A DNA stretch of 64,000 bases from Streptomyces sp. MBT65 (lineage in GTDB: Bacteria; Actinomycetota; Actinomycetes; Streptomycetales; Streptomycetaceae): NCBI RefSeq assembly GCF_016612545.1, contig NZ_JAENRY010000017.1, forward strand, positions 1 through 64,000. The letters run 5' to 3'. The notes under the pieces are model-generated. The model did not search any database. It was not told the DNA's origin and saw only the letters and a list, made by a program, of their open reading frames with translations. Shown piece after piece: positions 25,523 to 32,215 of the stretch. The number at the start of each line of letters is the position of its first letter. The stretch's first letter is position 1. The position numbers and the translations under genes are program-made.

Positions 25523-25622
25523 GAAGGCCTCCGTGCGGTGAAGATTCGACACCTCCACCACACACGGGGGCCTTCGTCACGATCAAGTCCGACCCGCGTC
25601 AACAACGCTCGTGATCAATACA
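24572..25622 (-). mobile_element. IS481-family element with ACTAGC target duplication
   Basis: The 1051-bp element has ends TGTATTGA (24572-24579) and TCAATACA (25615-25622). The inverted similarity extends to 24 of 31 positions and includes GTTGTT and ACGCGG blocks. The 6-bp direct repeat ACTAGC flanks it at 24566-24571 and 25623-25628. It inserted exactly at the stop of the secreted pseudogene and within the last codons of the opposing ankyrin gene. Its own transposase is dead. Confidence 0.85.
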
Positions 25623-26036
25623 ACTAGCGCCCGCTGCGGTGAGGAGGGCGACCGTCTCGGGATGGGGACCGTTGCCCGCCCAGTCCAACGGCGACCAGCC
25701 GGTGCCGTGATCTTCCCGTACGTTCGGATCGGCGCCGTGGGCCAGCAGTTCGCGCACCGTGTCGGTGTGCCCCCAACACGCCGCCGCGCACAACGGCGTT
25801 CCCTCCGCGCCGATTCCGCTGCTCTCGGTGTCGGACGAGGCACCGGCCGCCAGAAGCAGACCCGCGATCGCGGCCTCTCCGTTCACCGCGGCCGCGTAGA
25901 GAGGCGTGGTGCCCTCGCCGTCGGCTCGCTCAGGGTCGGCTCCGGATCTCAGTACCGCGGTCACAACGGCGGTGTCACCACCCTGAATCGCTCCGAAGAG
26001 GCGTCTGGAGAGCTTCTTCTGCCGCCGCCGGTTCAT
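25599..26036 (-). CDS. Ankyrin-repeat protein with IS-altered C-terminus
   Basis: 145 residues, three to four ankyrin repeats (GDTAVVTAVLRSGADPERAD, GTTPLYAAAVNGEAAIAGLL, GTPLCAAACWGHTDTVRELL, WSPLDWAGNGPHPETVALLT). Ankyrin repeats mediate protein contacts; no enzyme domain is present. The last codons, after AAGAS, come from the IS481 right end and give CIDHERC before the stop. Without the insertion, the frame would have run on through ARSGRRSTRTG into the neighbouring convergent gene. The change is outside the repeats, so function may be kept. ATG 26036 gives a Lys/Arg-rich N-terminus; an upstream GTG at 26072 is possible. Confidence 0.75.
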   Translation of the reverse strand: MNRRRQKKLSRRLFGAIQGGDTAVVTAVLRSGADPERADGEGTTPLYAAAVNGEAAIAGLLLAAGASSDTESSGIGAEGTPLCAAACWGHTDTVRELLAHGADPNVREDHGTGWSPLDWAGNGPHPETVALLTAAGASCIDHERC

Positions 26037-26125
26037 GGGCCGAGAATAGGGTTGGGGTGCGGTCGAGGCCACTCATATCCGCGGCACCTCAACTCCCGTT
26101 GCCGCACAGGGCGATGATGGTGGCC

Positions 26126-27088
26126 ATGGCATTGTCGACGGCGTTCACGAAGTTGTTCGGTGTCCAGCACCCGGTCGCTTTGGCGCCGATGGGTGGGTCG
26201 GCCGGCGGCGCGCTGACCGCGGCCGTCTCGCGGGGTGGCGGGCTGGGGCTGCTGGGGAGTGCCAACGGTGAACGCGGCTGGCTGGCACGCGAGTTGGCCA
26301 TCGTCGCCGGGAACACGACGAAGCCCTGGGGAATCGGCTTCCTCACCTGGCAGATCGATGTCGCCGCGGTCGAGCTCGCGCTGGAACACCACCCCGCGGC
26401 GGTGATGCTGTCCTTCGGGGACCCGAGCCCGTTCGCCGAACGGATCCGCCGGGCCGGTACGCCACTGATCATTCAGGTCACCGATCTGGAGGAGGCGAGG
26501 CGGGCGGTGGACCTGGGCGCCGATGTCATCGTGGCCCAGGGCTCCGAGAGCGGCGGGCACGGAGCCCGGCACGGCCGCTCCACGCTGCCGTTCGTGCCGG
26601 TCGTCGTGGATCTGGCCGCACCCGTACCCGTACTGGCCGCCGGAGGCATCGCCGACGGCCGCGGCCTGGCCGCCGCACTCGCCCTCGGGGCCGCCGGAGC
26701 GCTCATCGGTACCCGCTTCCAGGCCACCACCGAAGCTCTGGTCACCCCCTCGACCGCCACGGCCATCGTGGAGGGGCACGGCGCAGACACCGAGCGGAAC
26801 AGCATTCTCGACATCGTCCGGGGCTCCAACTGGCCCTCGAAGTACACCGCCCGCACCCTCGGCCACCCCTTCCTCGACGCATGGCGCGACCGCGAGACCG
26901 GACTCGCCACCGACCCCCACGCCAGGCAGGACTACCAACTCGCCCTGTCTCAGGGCGACATACCGCCCCTGCCCGTATGGGCCGGCGAAGCCGTCGACCT
27001 CATCGATGACCTGCCGTCCGCAGCGGATCTCGTTCACAGCCTCGCCGCGCAGGCGGAAGCCGCGCTCGCCCGCGCCGGAAAGGGATGA
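26126..27088 (+). CDS. Nitronate monooxygenase (2-nitropropane dioxygenase family)
   Basis: 320 residues, FMN-dependent TIM barrel. It shows VALAPMGGSAGGALTAAVSR at the N-terminus, the FMN-site VIVAQGSESGGHGARHG (about 131-147) with the family QG-x-E-x-GGH motif and its His, and VPVLAAGGIADGRGLAAALA with GALIGTRFQAT at the phosphate-binding end. The family oxidises alkyl nitronates such as propionate-3-nitronate, which detoxifies nitro compounds. ATG 26126 is preferred on protein similarity. ATGs at 26114 and 26117 are in frame and the latter has better spacing from AGGG. Confidence 0.9.
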   Translation: MALSTAFTKLFGVQHPVALAPMGGSAGGALTAAVSRGGGLGLLGSANGERGWLARELAIVAGNTTKPWGIGFLTWQIDVAAVELALEHHPAAVMLSFGDPSPFAERIRRAGTPLIIQVTDLEEARRAVDLGADVIVAQGSESGGHGARHGRSTLPFVPVVVDLAAPVPVLAAGGIADGRGLAAALALGAAGALIGTRFQATTEALVTPSTATAIVEGHGADTERNSILDIVRGSNWPSKYTARTLGHPFLDAWRDRETGLATDPHARQDYQLALSQGDIPPLPVWAGEAVDLIDDLPSAADLVHSLAAQAEAALARAGKG

Positions 27089-27241
27089 CCGGCCGAGGTG
27101 TACGGAGGCGCATCGGGCCGCGGTGTGAGGGAGTTGGCGTCGCATGCCGTGACGAACTGCCCGCTCCCCGCGGACGAGGCGTTCACCGAGGAGGTGATGT
27201 GCGGGTGACCATACTCGTCGGGCAGGTCGGGGAACGCCGGT

Positions 27242-28357
27242 TCACATGACGGTTACCCGCATCCCGCCTGCGGCAAGGGCCTCCAGCGTCTCGGCGATCA
27301 GGTCGTACGGCCGACCGTCCGGGGTCAGGACGTGGGACAGGTGCTCGTGCGCGGTCGCGGCGTTCCGCCAGTGCAGGGTCGCCGGGGCGGTGTAGCCGAA
27401 GGTACCGCGCAGGCAGTCGTCGAGGGCTGGCAGGCAGCCTCCGAAATACCCGCCGGGGCCGTTCACCGCCTCACCGAGGGCCAGATAGAGGCCCGGGACG
27501 TCGGTGATGTGCCGGCCGTCGAGTTCGTAGATGTGGCCGGCGGGCCGGTCGCGGTGGGCCCGGCGGCATCCCCGCTCCCGGACGAGTTCGAGCCAGACCT
27601 CGCGGCCACGGGTGTCGAGGCCGGCCCAGGCACCCGGACGGTTCGGCGGCCCGGCGAGCCAGCGCTCCCAGATCGGCCTGGCGTATGCGGGAACGGGGTC
27701 GAAGAACTCCCCGTCGAGTTCGAGGTCGATGAGATCCGGCCCGTAGGAGGACGGGCGCCAGCCGCTGACCGTGGCCCACACGAGTCGATCGATGAGCAAC
27801 TCGCCCGCGTCGTCCCGAAGTTCCAGGGCGGCTTCCTCCAGGTTCAGTGACCGTCGGGTGCCCTTCGCGAGGGCGGCCCGCAGTCGGTCACTCGGAGCGA
27901 GTCCCCGCAGGACGAGTGGGGGCGCCACCCGTGCCGCCGGCAGGATGCGGGCGAACTCCCGGCAGGAGCCCAGCCATTGGCGTCCGTCGTGCACTCGGAC
28001 CCGGCCTCGGTGTCCCTCGGGCGGAGCTTCGTAGTCGTCCAGGCCGGTGAGTACGAGGCTGTCCCTCCCCCGGACTTGGCCCGCCGTCCTCTGCACGTCC
28101 TCCAGCAGCCAGGGTTCGAGCGACGCGTCGTCCGGGACGAGCCACACCCTGCTGCCGACCCGGTCCCCGACCTCAACTGCCTCTGCAATCCAGCCGAACA
28201 GCTCGTAGGTCCCCCGCCAAGGTTCCCCGAAGATCCCGTCCACGGCGTCGCACACGCCCCAGACACGGTCGTGCTCCGTCTCCGTCAGCGTGTATCGCCC
28301 TCGCCCGCGGCGGTCCCCTGACGCCATGCCCTCGTGCACGGTAGGAACCGCGTTCAT
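27242..28357 (-). CDS. Barstar-domain protein with long N-terminal region
   Basis: 371 residues. The C-terminal 90 or so match barstar (RNase inhibitor): HIYELDGRHITDVPGLYLAL, GPGGYFGGCLPALDDCLRG and ATLHWRNAATAHEHLS, including the acidic helix that blocks barnase. The N-terminal 270 residues (WGVCDAVDGIFGEPWRGTYE, SLEPWLLEDVQRTAGQVRGR) match nothing I recognise. The ATG overlaps the stop of the methyltransferase gene by 4 nt (ATGA), fixing the start at 28357. Barstar proteins protect against a ribonuclease toxin, but no barnase-type gene is adjacent. This is the third gene of a coupled operon. Confidence 0.75.
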   Translation of the reverse strand: MNAVPTVHEGMASGDRRGRGRYTLTETEHDRVWGVCDAVDGIFGEPWRGTYELFGWIAEAVEVGDRVGSRVWLVPDDASLEPWLLEDVQRTAGQVRGRDSLVLTGLDDYEAPPEGHRGRVRVHDGRQWLGSCREFARILPAARVAPPLVLRGLAPSDRLRAALAKGTRRSLNLEEAALELRDDAGELLIDRLVWATVSGWRPSSYGPDLIDLELDGEFFDPVPAYARPIWERWLAGPPNRPGAWAGLDTRGREVWLELVRERGCRRAHRDRPAGHIYELDGRHITDVPGLYLALGEAVNGPGGYFGGCLPALDDCLRGTFGYTAPATLHWRNAATAHEHLSHVLTPDGRPYDLIAETLEALAAGGMRVTVM

Positions 28358-29016
28358 GGCGCGACGGGTTTCCGGACGAGGAGCTGAATCCCCGTCGCCT
28401 CATGGCCGTTCATCGTGGGCACGGTGATGGTTCGGGTGGCGACGGCTTCGAAAGCGCCGAGCAGAGTGGTGAGCCAGTCACGGGAATGGTGGCGGCAGAC
28501 AGCGCCGTCGTCGGTCTCGAGCACGCCGTAGCGGCCGGAGGTGTCGCGGAGGGCCATACAGCGGTCGTAGCGGCGGCGGTTGCGGTCGTCGTCCTGGAGG
28601 AGAAGGTCGCTGATGTAGAGGATTCCGCCGGGCTTGAGGAGGCGGTTCAGCTCGGTGATCAGACGGCGTTGGGCATCGTCGGCGGGGATGCAGGTGAGCA
28701 CGGCGAAGAGCAGTACCGCGTCGAAGGCGGCAGGCGGGGAGGGCAGCGCCGGTGGTGTGTCCAGGGTGGCGAAGTGCAGGGCGGGGTACAGGTGTTGGGC
28801 CCGTTCGATCATCGCCGGTGAGATGTCGACGCCTGTCAGGTCGGCGAAGCCGTGCTGTTCGAGTTCCTTCATGATCCGGCCGTAGCCGCAGCCGTAGTCG
28901 AGAATCGCCGCGTGCCTGTCGATCCCCTCCAGCCAGGGCAGATGGAGGGGATGGGTGAACGTCTTCGTTGCCGCGACCGCGTCCCAGTACGGAGTCCGGC
29001 GCCCGTCAGTCGTCAC
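28354..29016 (-). CDS. Class I SAM-dependent methyltransferase
   Basis: 220 residues. The SAM-binding loop ILDYGCGYGRIMKEL (about 38-52) and the acidic residue after strand 2 (LTGVDISPAMIERAQ) are clear, and the Asp/Leu-rich strand 4 is VLLFAVLTCIPADDAQRRLI. It fits the UbiE/Methyltransf_11 group, usually acting on small molecules. It overlaps by 4 nt with the upstream TOPRIM gene and the downstream barstar gene. Substrate unknown. Confidence 0.85.
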   Translation of the reverse strand: MTTDGRRTPYWDAVAATKTFTHPLHLPWLEGIDRHAAILDYGCGYGRIMKELEQHGFADLTGVDISPAMIERAQHLYPALHFATLDTPPALPSPPAAFDAVLLFAVLTCIPADDAQRRLITELNRLLKPGGILYISDLLLQDDDRNRRRYDRCMALRDTSGRYGVLETDDGAVCRHHSRDWLTTLLGAFEAVATRTITVPTMNGHEATGIQLLVRKPVAP

Positions 29017-29630
29017 AGGCTCGCCAGCAGACCGTCGAGCGGTGCTGGCACGCGCGCCGGGTCGAGAGCCTCGGTGAGTACGCGGCCGTAGCGGATCTTG
29101 CGGCCCTTCTTCGTGCCGAGGAAGCGTCTGAACTGCTGTTGCGGGGCGCGGCCTTGCTGGGCGGGCTGGCGCAGGAAGGTCTTCAGGGCGCGCGAGTCGC
29201 CTTCCGCGTCGACGAGTTCCTCCACCCGGGGCACGCCCAGTTCGCGGATGAGTTCGTCCTCCAGGTCCGCCGCGCAGACGAAGAAGCTGTCCTGCGGTGC
29301 CCCGGCCCGCTCGAAGCCCCGGGCGTAGTAGGCGCGTTCGCCCTCGTCGCAGAGTCCTGTCAGGCGGAGGCCCAGGCCGGGTGCGCCGAGGAGGCGGGCG
29401 TAGTGGCCGACGCTCATAGCGCCGCCGATCGACAGGACGCAGACTCCCTCGGCGGCCAGGTTCCGGCCTCGGCGCTCCGCCAGCGCGTCAACTGCCGCCA
29501 CGTCGCTGGGGCCTTCGAGCAGGACGGCCGTCCGGACGGGCAGGCGCGCGGCCAACTCGTGCGCGGAGTCGCCGGATCCGCCCGTGGCCCACGCGGTGAC
29601 CGCGTCGCGGAACGCCGCCATGTCTGTCAT
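29013..29630 (-). CDS. Stand-alone TOPRIM-domain protein (OLD-like)
   Basis: 205 residues. A TOPRIM fold is indicated by VRTAVLLEGPSDVAAVDALA (about 32-51) with the catalytic-type Glu, by GVCVLSIGGAMSVGHYARLL and by LRLTGLCDEGE, where the DxD-like acid lies. The rest (FFVCAADLEDELIRELGVPR, LRQPAQQGRAPQQQFRRFLG) resembles the tail of OLD-family nucleases without the ATPase half. The family binds metal and cleaves or transfers nucleic acid phosphates. It is the first gene of the operon TOPRIM, methyltransferase, barstar, with ATGA overlaps at both junctions. Confidence 0.75.
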   Translation of the reverse strand: MTDMAAFRDAVTAWATGGSGDSAHELAARLPVRTAVLLEGPSDVAAVDALAERRGRNLAAEGVCVLSIGGAMSVGHYARLLGAPGLGLRLTGLCDEGERAYYARGFERAGAPQDSFFVCAADLEDELIRELGVPRVEELVDAEGDSRALKTFLRQPAQQGRAPQQQFRRFLGTKKGRKIRYGRVLTEALDPARVPAPLDGLLASL

Positions 29631-29691
29631 GGCACGAGTCTCGGCCCGTTCCGCCCGTACCGCGAGCGATTTTCCGCGGCCCCGACACCCG

Positions 29692-30198
29692 TCAGTGCTC
29701 CTCGGCCCCCAGCACGTACAGCCCCGGGAGGTTCACCACGATCGCCTCCTGTGTGCTGCGCGCGATCACGACCACGGCCTCGTCGGCGGGGTCCGGGTTC
29801 TCCTCGCGGTGGGGCACGAACGGCGGGACGAAGATGTAGTCGCCGGGCGAGGTGCGCAGGCGTACTTCCTCCGGTTGTGCGCCCGTGTCGTCGAGGAAGA
29901 CGAACTCGGGGTGTCCGCTCACCACGTAGATGGCGGTCTCGGACTCACCGTGGTGATGGTCGGAGGAGGCGGTGGAGGGAGCCACGTGGGTCTGGCCCAT
30001 CCACAGTTTCTCGGAGCCGACCGTTCTGCCGCTCACCGCGGCGAACCTGCGCATGCCGCCGCTCTGCGCCGTGTCACCGTCGAGGGCGTCGGCGCGGATG
30101 TGGTGCAGGCGGCTGCGCAGGGGGGATGTCGACTGCCCTGCGGCGTCGTGGAGATGGGGGTGGAAACCTTCGCCGGGGGTGGTCAACGGCTCGCTCAT
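29692..30198 (-). CDS. Cupin-domain protein
   Basis: 168 residues, one cupin barrel. Metal-binding motif 1 is SSDHHHGESETAIYVVSGHP (about 79-98) and motif 2 is PGDYIFVPPFVPHREENP (about 119-136). The conserved His and Glu suggest a metal-bound enzyme or ligand sensor. It is divergent from the Rrf2 regulator gene across 152 bp, a gap that contains a copy of the GGTGTCCATTG box. That places it in the putative sulfur regulon at 30-46 kb. Catalytic role unknown. Confidence 0.8.
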   Translation of the reverse strand: MSEPLTTPGEGFHPHLHDAAGQSTSPLRSRLHHIRADALDGDTAQSGGMRRFAAVSGRTVGSEKLWMGQTHVAPSTASSDHHHGESETAIYVVSGHPEFVFLDDTGAQPEEVRLRTSPGDYIFVPPFVPHREENPDPADEAVVVIARSTQEAIVVNLPGLYVLGAEEH

Positions 30199-30238
30199 GA
30201 TTGGGGACGCTAGAGCCGCCCCGAAAAGGATGTCAAGA

Positions 30239-30249
30239 GGTGTCCATTG
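30239..30249. promoter_or_regulatory. GGTGTCCATTG box between cupin and Rrf2 genes
   Basis: The same 11-mer occurs at 31781-31791, where it forms one arm and flank of a perfect palindrome. Here the left arm is degenerate (GATGTCAAGA instead of GACACCAATT). Its position between divergent genes, one of which encodes an Rrf2 repressor, makes it a candidate operator for that regulator. Confidence 0.5.
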
Positions 30250-30350
30250 TCCTTCACCTGCGGCAATGTTCCCGCAATGTACGAGGGGAGCGTGCGTGGA
30301 GAAGCGACGGAAGCGCTCCTGACCGCGGCCTCGTCGGGCATTATGTGCGC

Positions 30351-30803
30351 ATGCATATCTCCGCGAAGGCGGACTACGCCACGCGGGCCCTGTTGGAGCT
30401 CGCCTGCGAACCTGCCCGTCCGCTCACGTGCGAGGCGATCGCCTCCTCGCAGCAGATCCCGTTCCGGTTCCTGAAGTCCGTGGTGGGCGAGTTGCGCAGA
30501 GCCGGCCTGGTGCGCAGCCAGCGCGGCTGCGAGGGCGGCTACTGGCTCGGCCGGCCCGCCCACGAGATCACGCTCCTCGACGTCGCCCGCGCCGTGGACG
30601 GTGAGTTGATCACCCTGCGCGGCGAACCGCTGGCCGGGCTCGACTACCCCGGCCCCGCGGGCGGTCTGCCCGGGGTGTGGCGCCAGATCGAGGCGGACGC
30701 CGCCGCCGTCCTGGGCGGCACGACCCTGGCCACGCTGCTGCCCGCCACGACCGACGAACACCACGCTGTGGAGGGGCAGTTGAGCCGCCGGGGAGCCGCA
30801 TGA
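30351..30803 (+). CDS. Rrf2-family transcriptional regulator
   Basis: 150 residues. The N-terminus is typical (MHISAKADYATRALLELACE), with the winged helix-turn-helix (TCEAIASSQQIPFRFLKSVV, LRRAGLVRSQRGCEGGYWLG). Only one Cys (Arg-Gly-Cys-Glu-Gly-Gly) lies in the wing region and the three-Cys cluster of iron-sulfur IscR/NsrR is absent. That makes it closer to CymR, the cysteine-metabolism repressor, in style. It overlaps the DsbA-like gene by 4 nt (ATGA). Its place at the head of a sulfur locus supports a role as regulator of sulfur-source use. This is inferred from context. Confidence 0.85.
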   Translation: MHISAKADYATRALLELACEPARPLTCEAIASSQQIPFRFLKSVVGELRRAGLVRSQRGCEGGYWLGRPAHEITLLDVARAVDGELITLRGEPLAGLDYPGPAGGLPGVWRQIEADAAAVLGGTTLATLLPATTDEHHAVEGQLSRRGAA

Positions 30804-31729
30804 CGGTCCCGGACCCGCACCCCGCCCCACTCCTCGAAGTCGTCGAGTACACCGACCCCCTGTGTCCCTGGGCCTGGGGATCCGAGCCGGTGTTCCGCCT
30901 GCTGCGCGCGGCCCTCGCCGGACAGGTCCAGTGGCGTCGCGCGTACTGCATCCTCTTCGACCACGACGACGACCCCGCGCCCGACCCCGCCGCGGAGACC
31001 GCCTGGTACGCGCGCTACGTCGAGGACATCAGCGCCCACACCCACGCACCACGAGCACATCGCCTGAGCCGCGTCGCCGCGAGTTCCTGGCCGGCCTCCC
31101 TGGTCGCGAAGGCCGCCGAGGCCCAGGGCACGGAGGTGGCCGACCGGGTGCTACGGCGGCTGCGGGAGAGCGTGTTCGTGCTCGGGGAGCCCGCGGACAC
31201 CGCCGAGTCGGCGTTGTCGGCGGTGTCCGGCGTACCCGGCCTCGATGTCGGCCGGCTCGCGGCCGACGCGGCGTCGGCCGACGTACTCGAGGGGGTGCGG
31301 GCCGACCGTGCCGAGGCGCGCAGGCCGGTCGAGGAGGTGCTGTCGGTGCGCGCCGGCACCTCGCCGCATCCGGGTACCGCCAAGGAGACCCCGGACGGCC
31401 AACACCGGTACGCGCTACCGACGTTGCTCCTGCGCACCGCCACCGAACACCGTGTCGTACCCGGCTGGCGGCCGTACGAGGAGTACGTCCGCGCCGTCAC
31501 CGAACTCAGCCCCGGGCCGCTGCCCGCACACAAGCCGCCGGCCCCGGCGGAGGCGCTCGCGCGGTACCGGACCCTGACCGATCCGGAGCGCGCGCTGCTG
31601 ACCGACGGCGGCTCGTGGCCTCCGGCGGGCGCCGTCCGGGTCGACACCGGCAACGGGCCGTTGTGGCTGCACCCGGAGGAGGCCGCGGCGCGTCCCGCCG
31701 TAGCCCCCGCCCCTCCCTCCGGGCCCTGA
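30800..31729 (+). CDS. DsbA/FrnE-like thioredoxin-fold protein lacking the second active-site Cys
   Basis: 309 residues. A thioredoxin-fold start (LLEVVEYTDPLCPWAWGSEP) carries the active site C22-P-W-A. FrnE/DsbA proteins have CxxC there, so the resolving Cys is replaced by Ala. The helical insert and closing strand (YALPTLLLRTATEHRVVPGW) match the DsbA family. There is no signal peptide, so it is cytoplasmic. It is translationally coupled to the Rrf2 regulator (ATGA). A single Cys could still form mixed disulphides or bind a thiol substrate. It may be a glutathione-S-transferase-like or sensing protein. Confidence 0.75.
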   Translation: MTVPDPHPAPLLEVVEYTDPLCPWAWGSEPVFRLLRAALAGQVQWRRAYCILFDHDDDPAPDPAAETAWYARYVEDISAHTHAPRAHRLSRVAASSWPASLVAKAAEAQGTEVADRVLRRLRESVFVLGEPADTAESALSAVSGVPGLDVGRLAADAASADVLEGVRADRAEARRPVEEVLSVRAGTSPHPGTAKETPDGQHRYALPTLLLRTATEHRVVPGWRPYEEYVRAVTELSPGPLPAHKPPAPAEALARYRTLTDPERALLTDGGSWPPAGAVRVDTGNGPLWLHPEEAAARPAVAPAPPSGP

Positions 31730-31770
31730 CAGGGCTCTGATCAGCGGTCAGAGACCGTCCCGCCCAATGA

Positions 31771-31786
31771 GACACCAATTGGTGTC
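31771..31786. promoter_or_regulatory. Perfect 16-bp palindrome upstream of the sulfur operon
   Basis: GACACCAATTGGTGTC is fully self-complementary. It ends 3 bp before a consensus -35 (TTGACA, 31789-31794), the right place for a repressor to block polymerase. Its right half and flank are repeated upstream of the Rrf2 gene (30239-30249). It is therefore a candidate Rrf2 operator. Confidence 0.7.
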
Positions 31787-31788
31787 CA

Positions 31789-31818
31789 TTGACAGTCCCG
31801 GACGGCCGGCCCCAGGAT
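31789..31818 (+). promoter_or_regulatory. Promoter TTGACA-N18-CAGGAT driving the leader peptide and ABC operon
   Basis: TTGACA at 31789-31794 and CAGGAT at 31813-31818, 18 nt apart, fit the main sigma factor of actinobacteria. Transcription would begin about 7 nt later, at or next to the ATG of the leader peptide (31826), so the mRNA may be leaderless. The palindrome at 31771-31786 abuts the -35. Confidence 0.65.
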
Positions 31819-31825
31819 GTGCAGC

Positions 31826-31900
31826 ATGCTCACGACGCACCCCGGTGTGGTGTGCCGCTACGTGGACCTGCGGCGCACCTGTAGCGCTCTCTGTCGCTGA
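31826..31900 (+). CDS. Cysteine-containing leader peptide 1
   Basis: A 24-residue frame: MLTTHPGVVCRY then VDLRRTCSALCR. Cys codons are at positions 10, 19 and 23, the last two just before the stop. The VDL-R-R-x-C-S-A-L-C pattern matches the small putative leader peptides found upstream of sulfur genes in actinobacteria, and the second peptide at 43186 shares the HVDY..R...xxACSA form. It has no good ribosome site but would sit at the 5' end of the mRNA, as leaderless genes do. Likely role: ribosome stalling at Cys codons when charged Cys-tRNA is scarce, which would change expression of the importer operon 315 bp downstream. Confidence 0.7.
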   Translation: MLTTHPGVVCRYVDLRRTCSALCR

Positions 31901-32215
31901 CCCGCCGCCCCCGGCCCACAGGCGCCTGACCCCGCTCCCGTAGGCATCGGCGCCCCACCGCCTCGCCGACCGGCGCCCGTCTTCCCGCGCCGCTCCCTTC
32001 GCGCTTCGTCGCCGTCTCTCCGCCTCCGTATCCCGGTTCTCCCCCGTGCTCCGCCGACGCCTCATGCCCTGGGCGCGGCATGCCTCCGTGCGCCTCGAAG
32101 CCGCATCGGCATGTCCGCCGTCCCGGTCAGCGGTGTCCGGCCCCTCGGGTCAGCCGCCCTCGCTCCCCTTCCGCCGCCGCGGCGCGGCCGGGAGCCCTCG
32201 AAGAAAGAAATCACG
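31901..32215 (+). other. Candidate attenuator region after leader peptide 1
   Basis: 315 bp without a gene between the leader stop and the binding-protein start. It is very C-rich on this strand (C-rich RNA is a typical Rho-loading context). If the leader peptide works by attenuation, the switch should lie here. I see no strong U-tailed terminator by eye. Confidence 0.4.
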
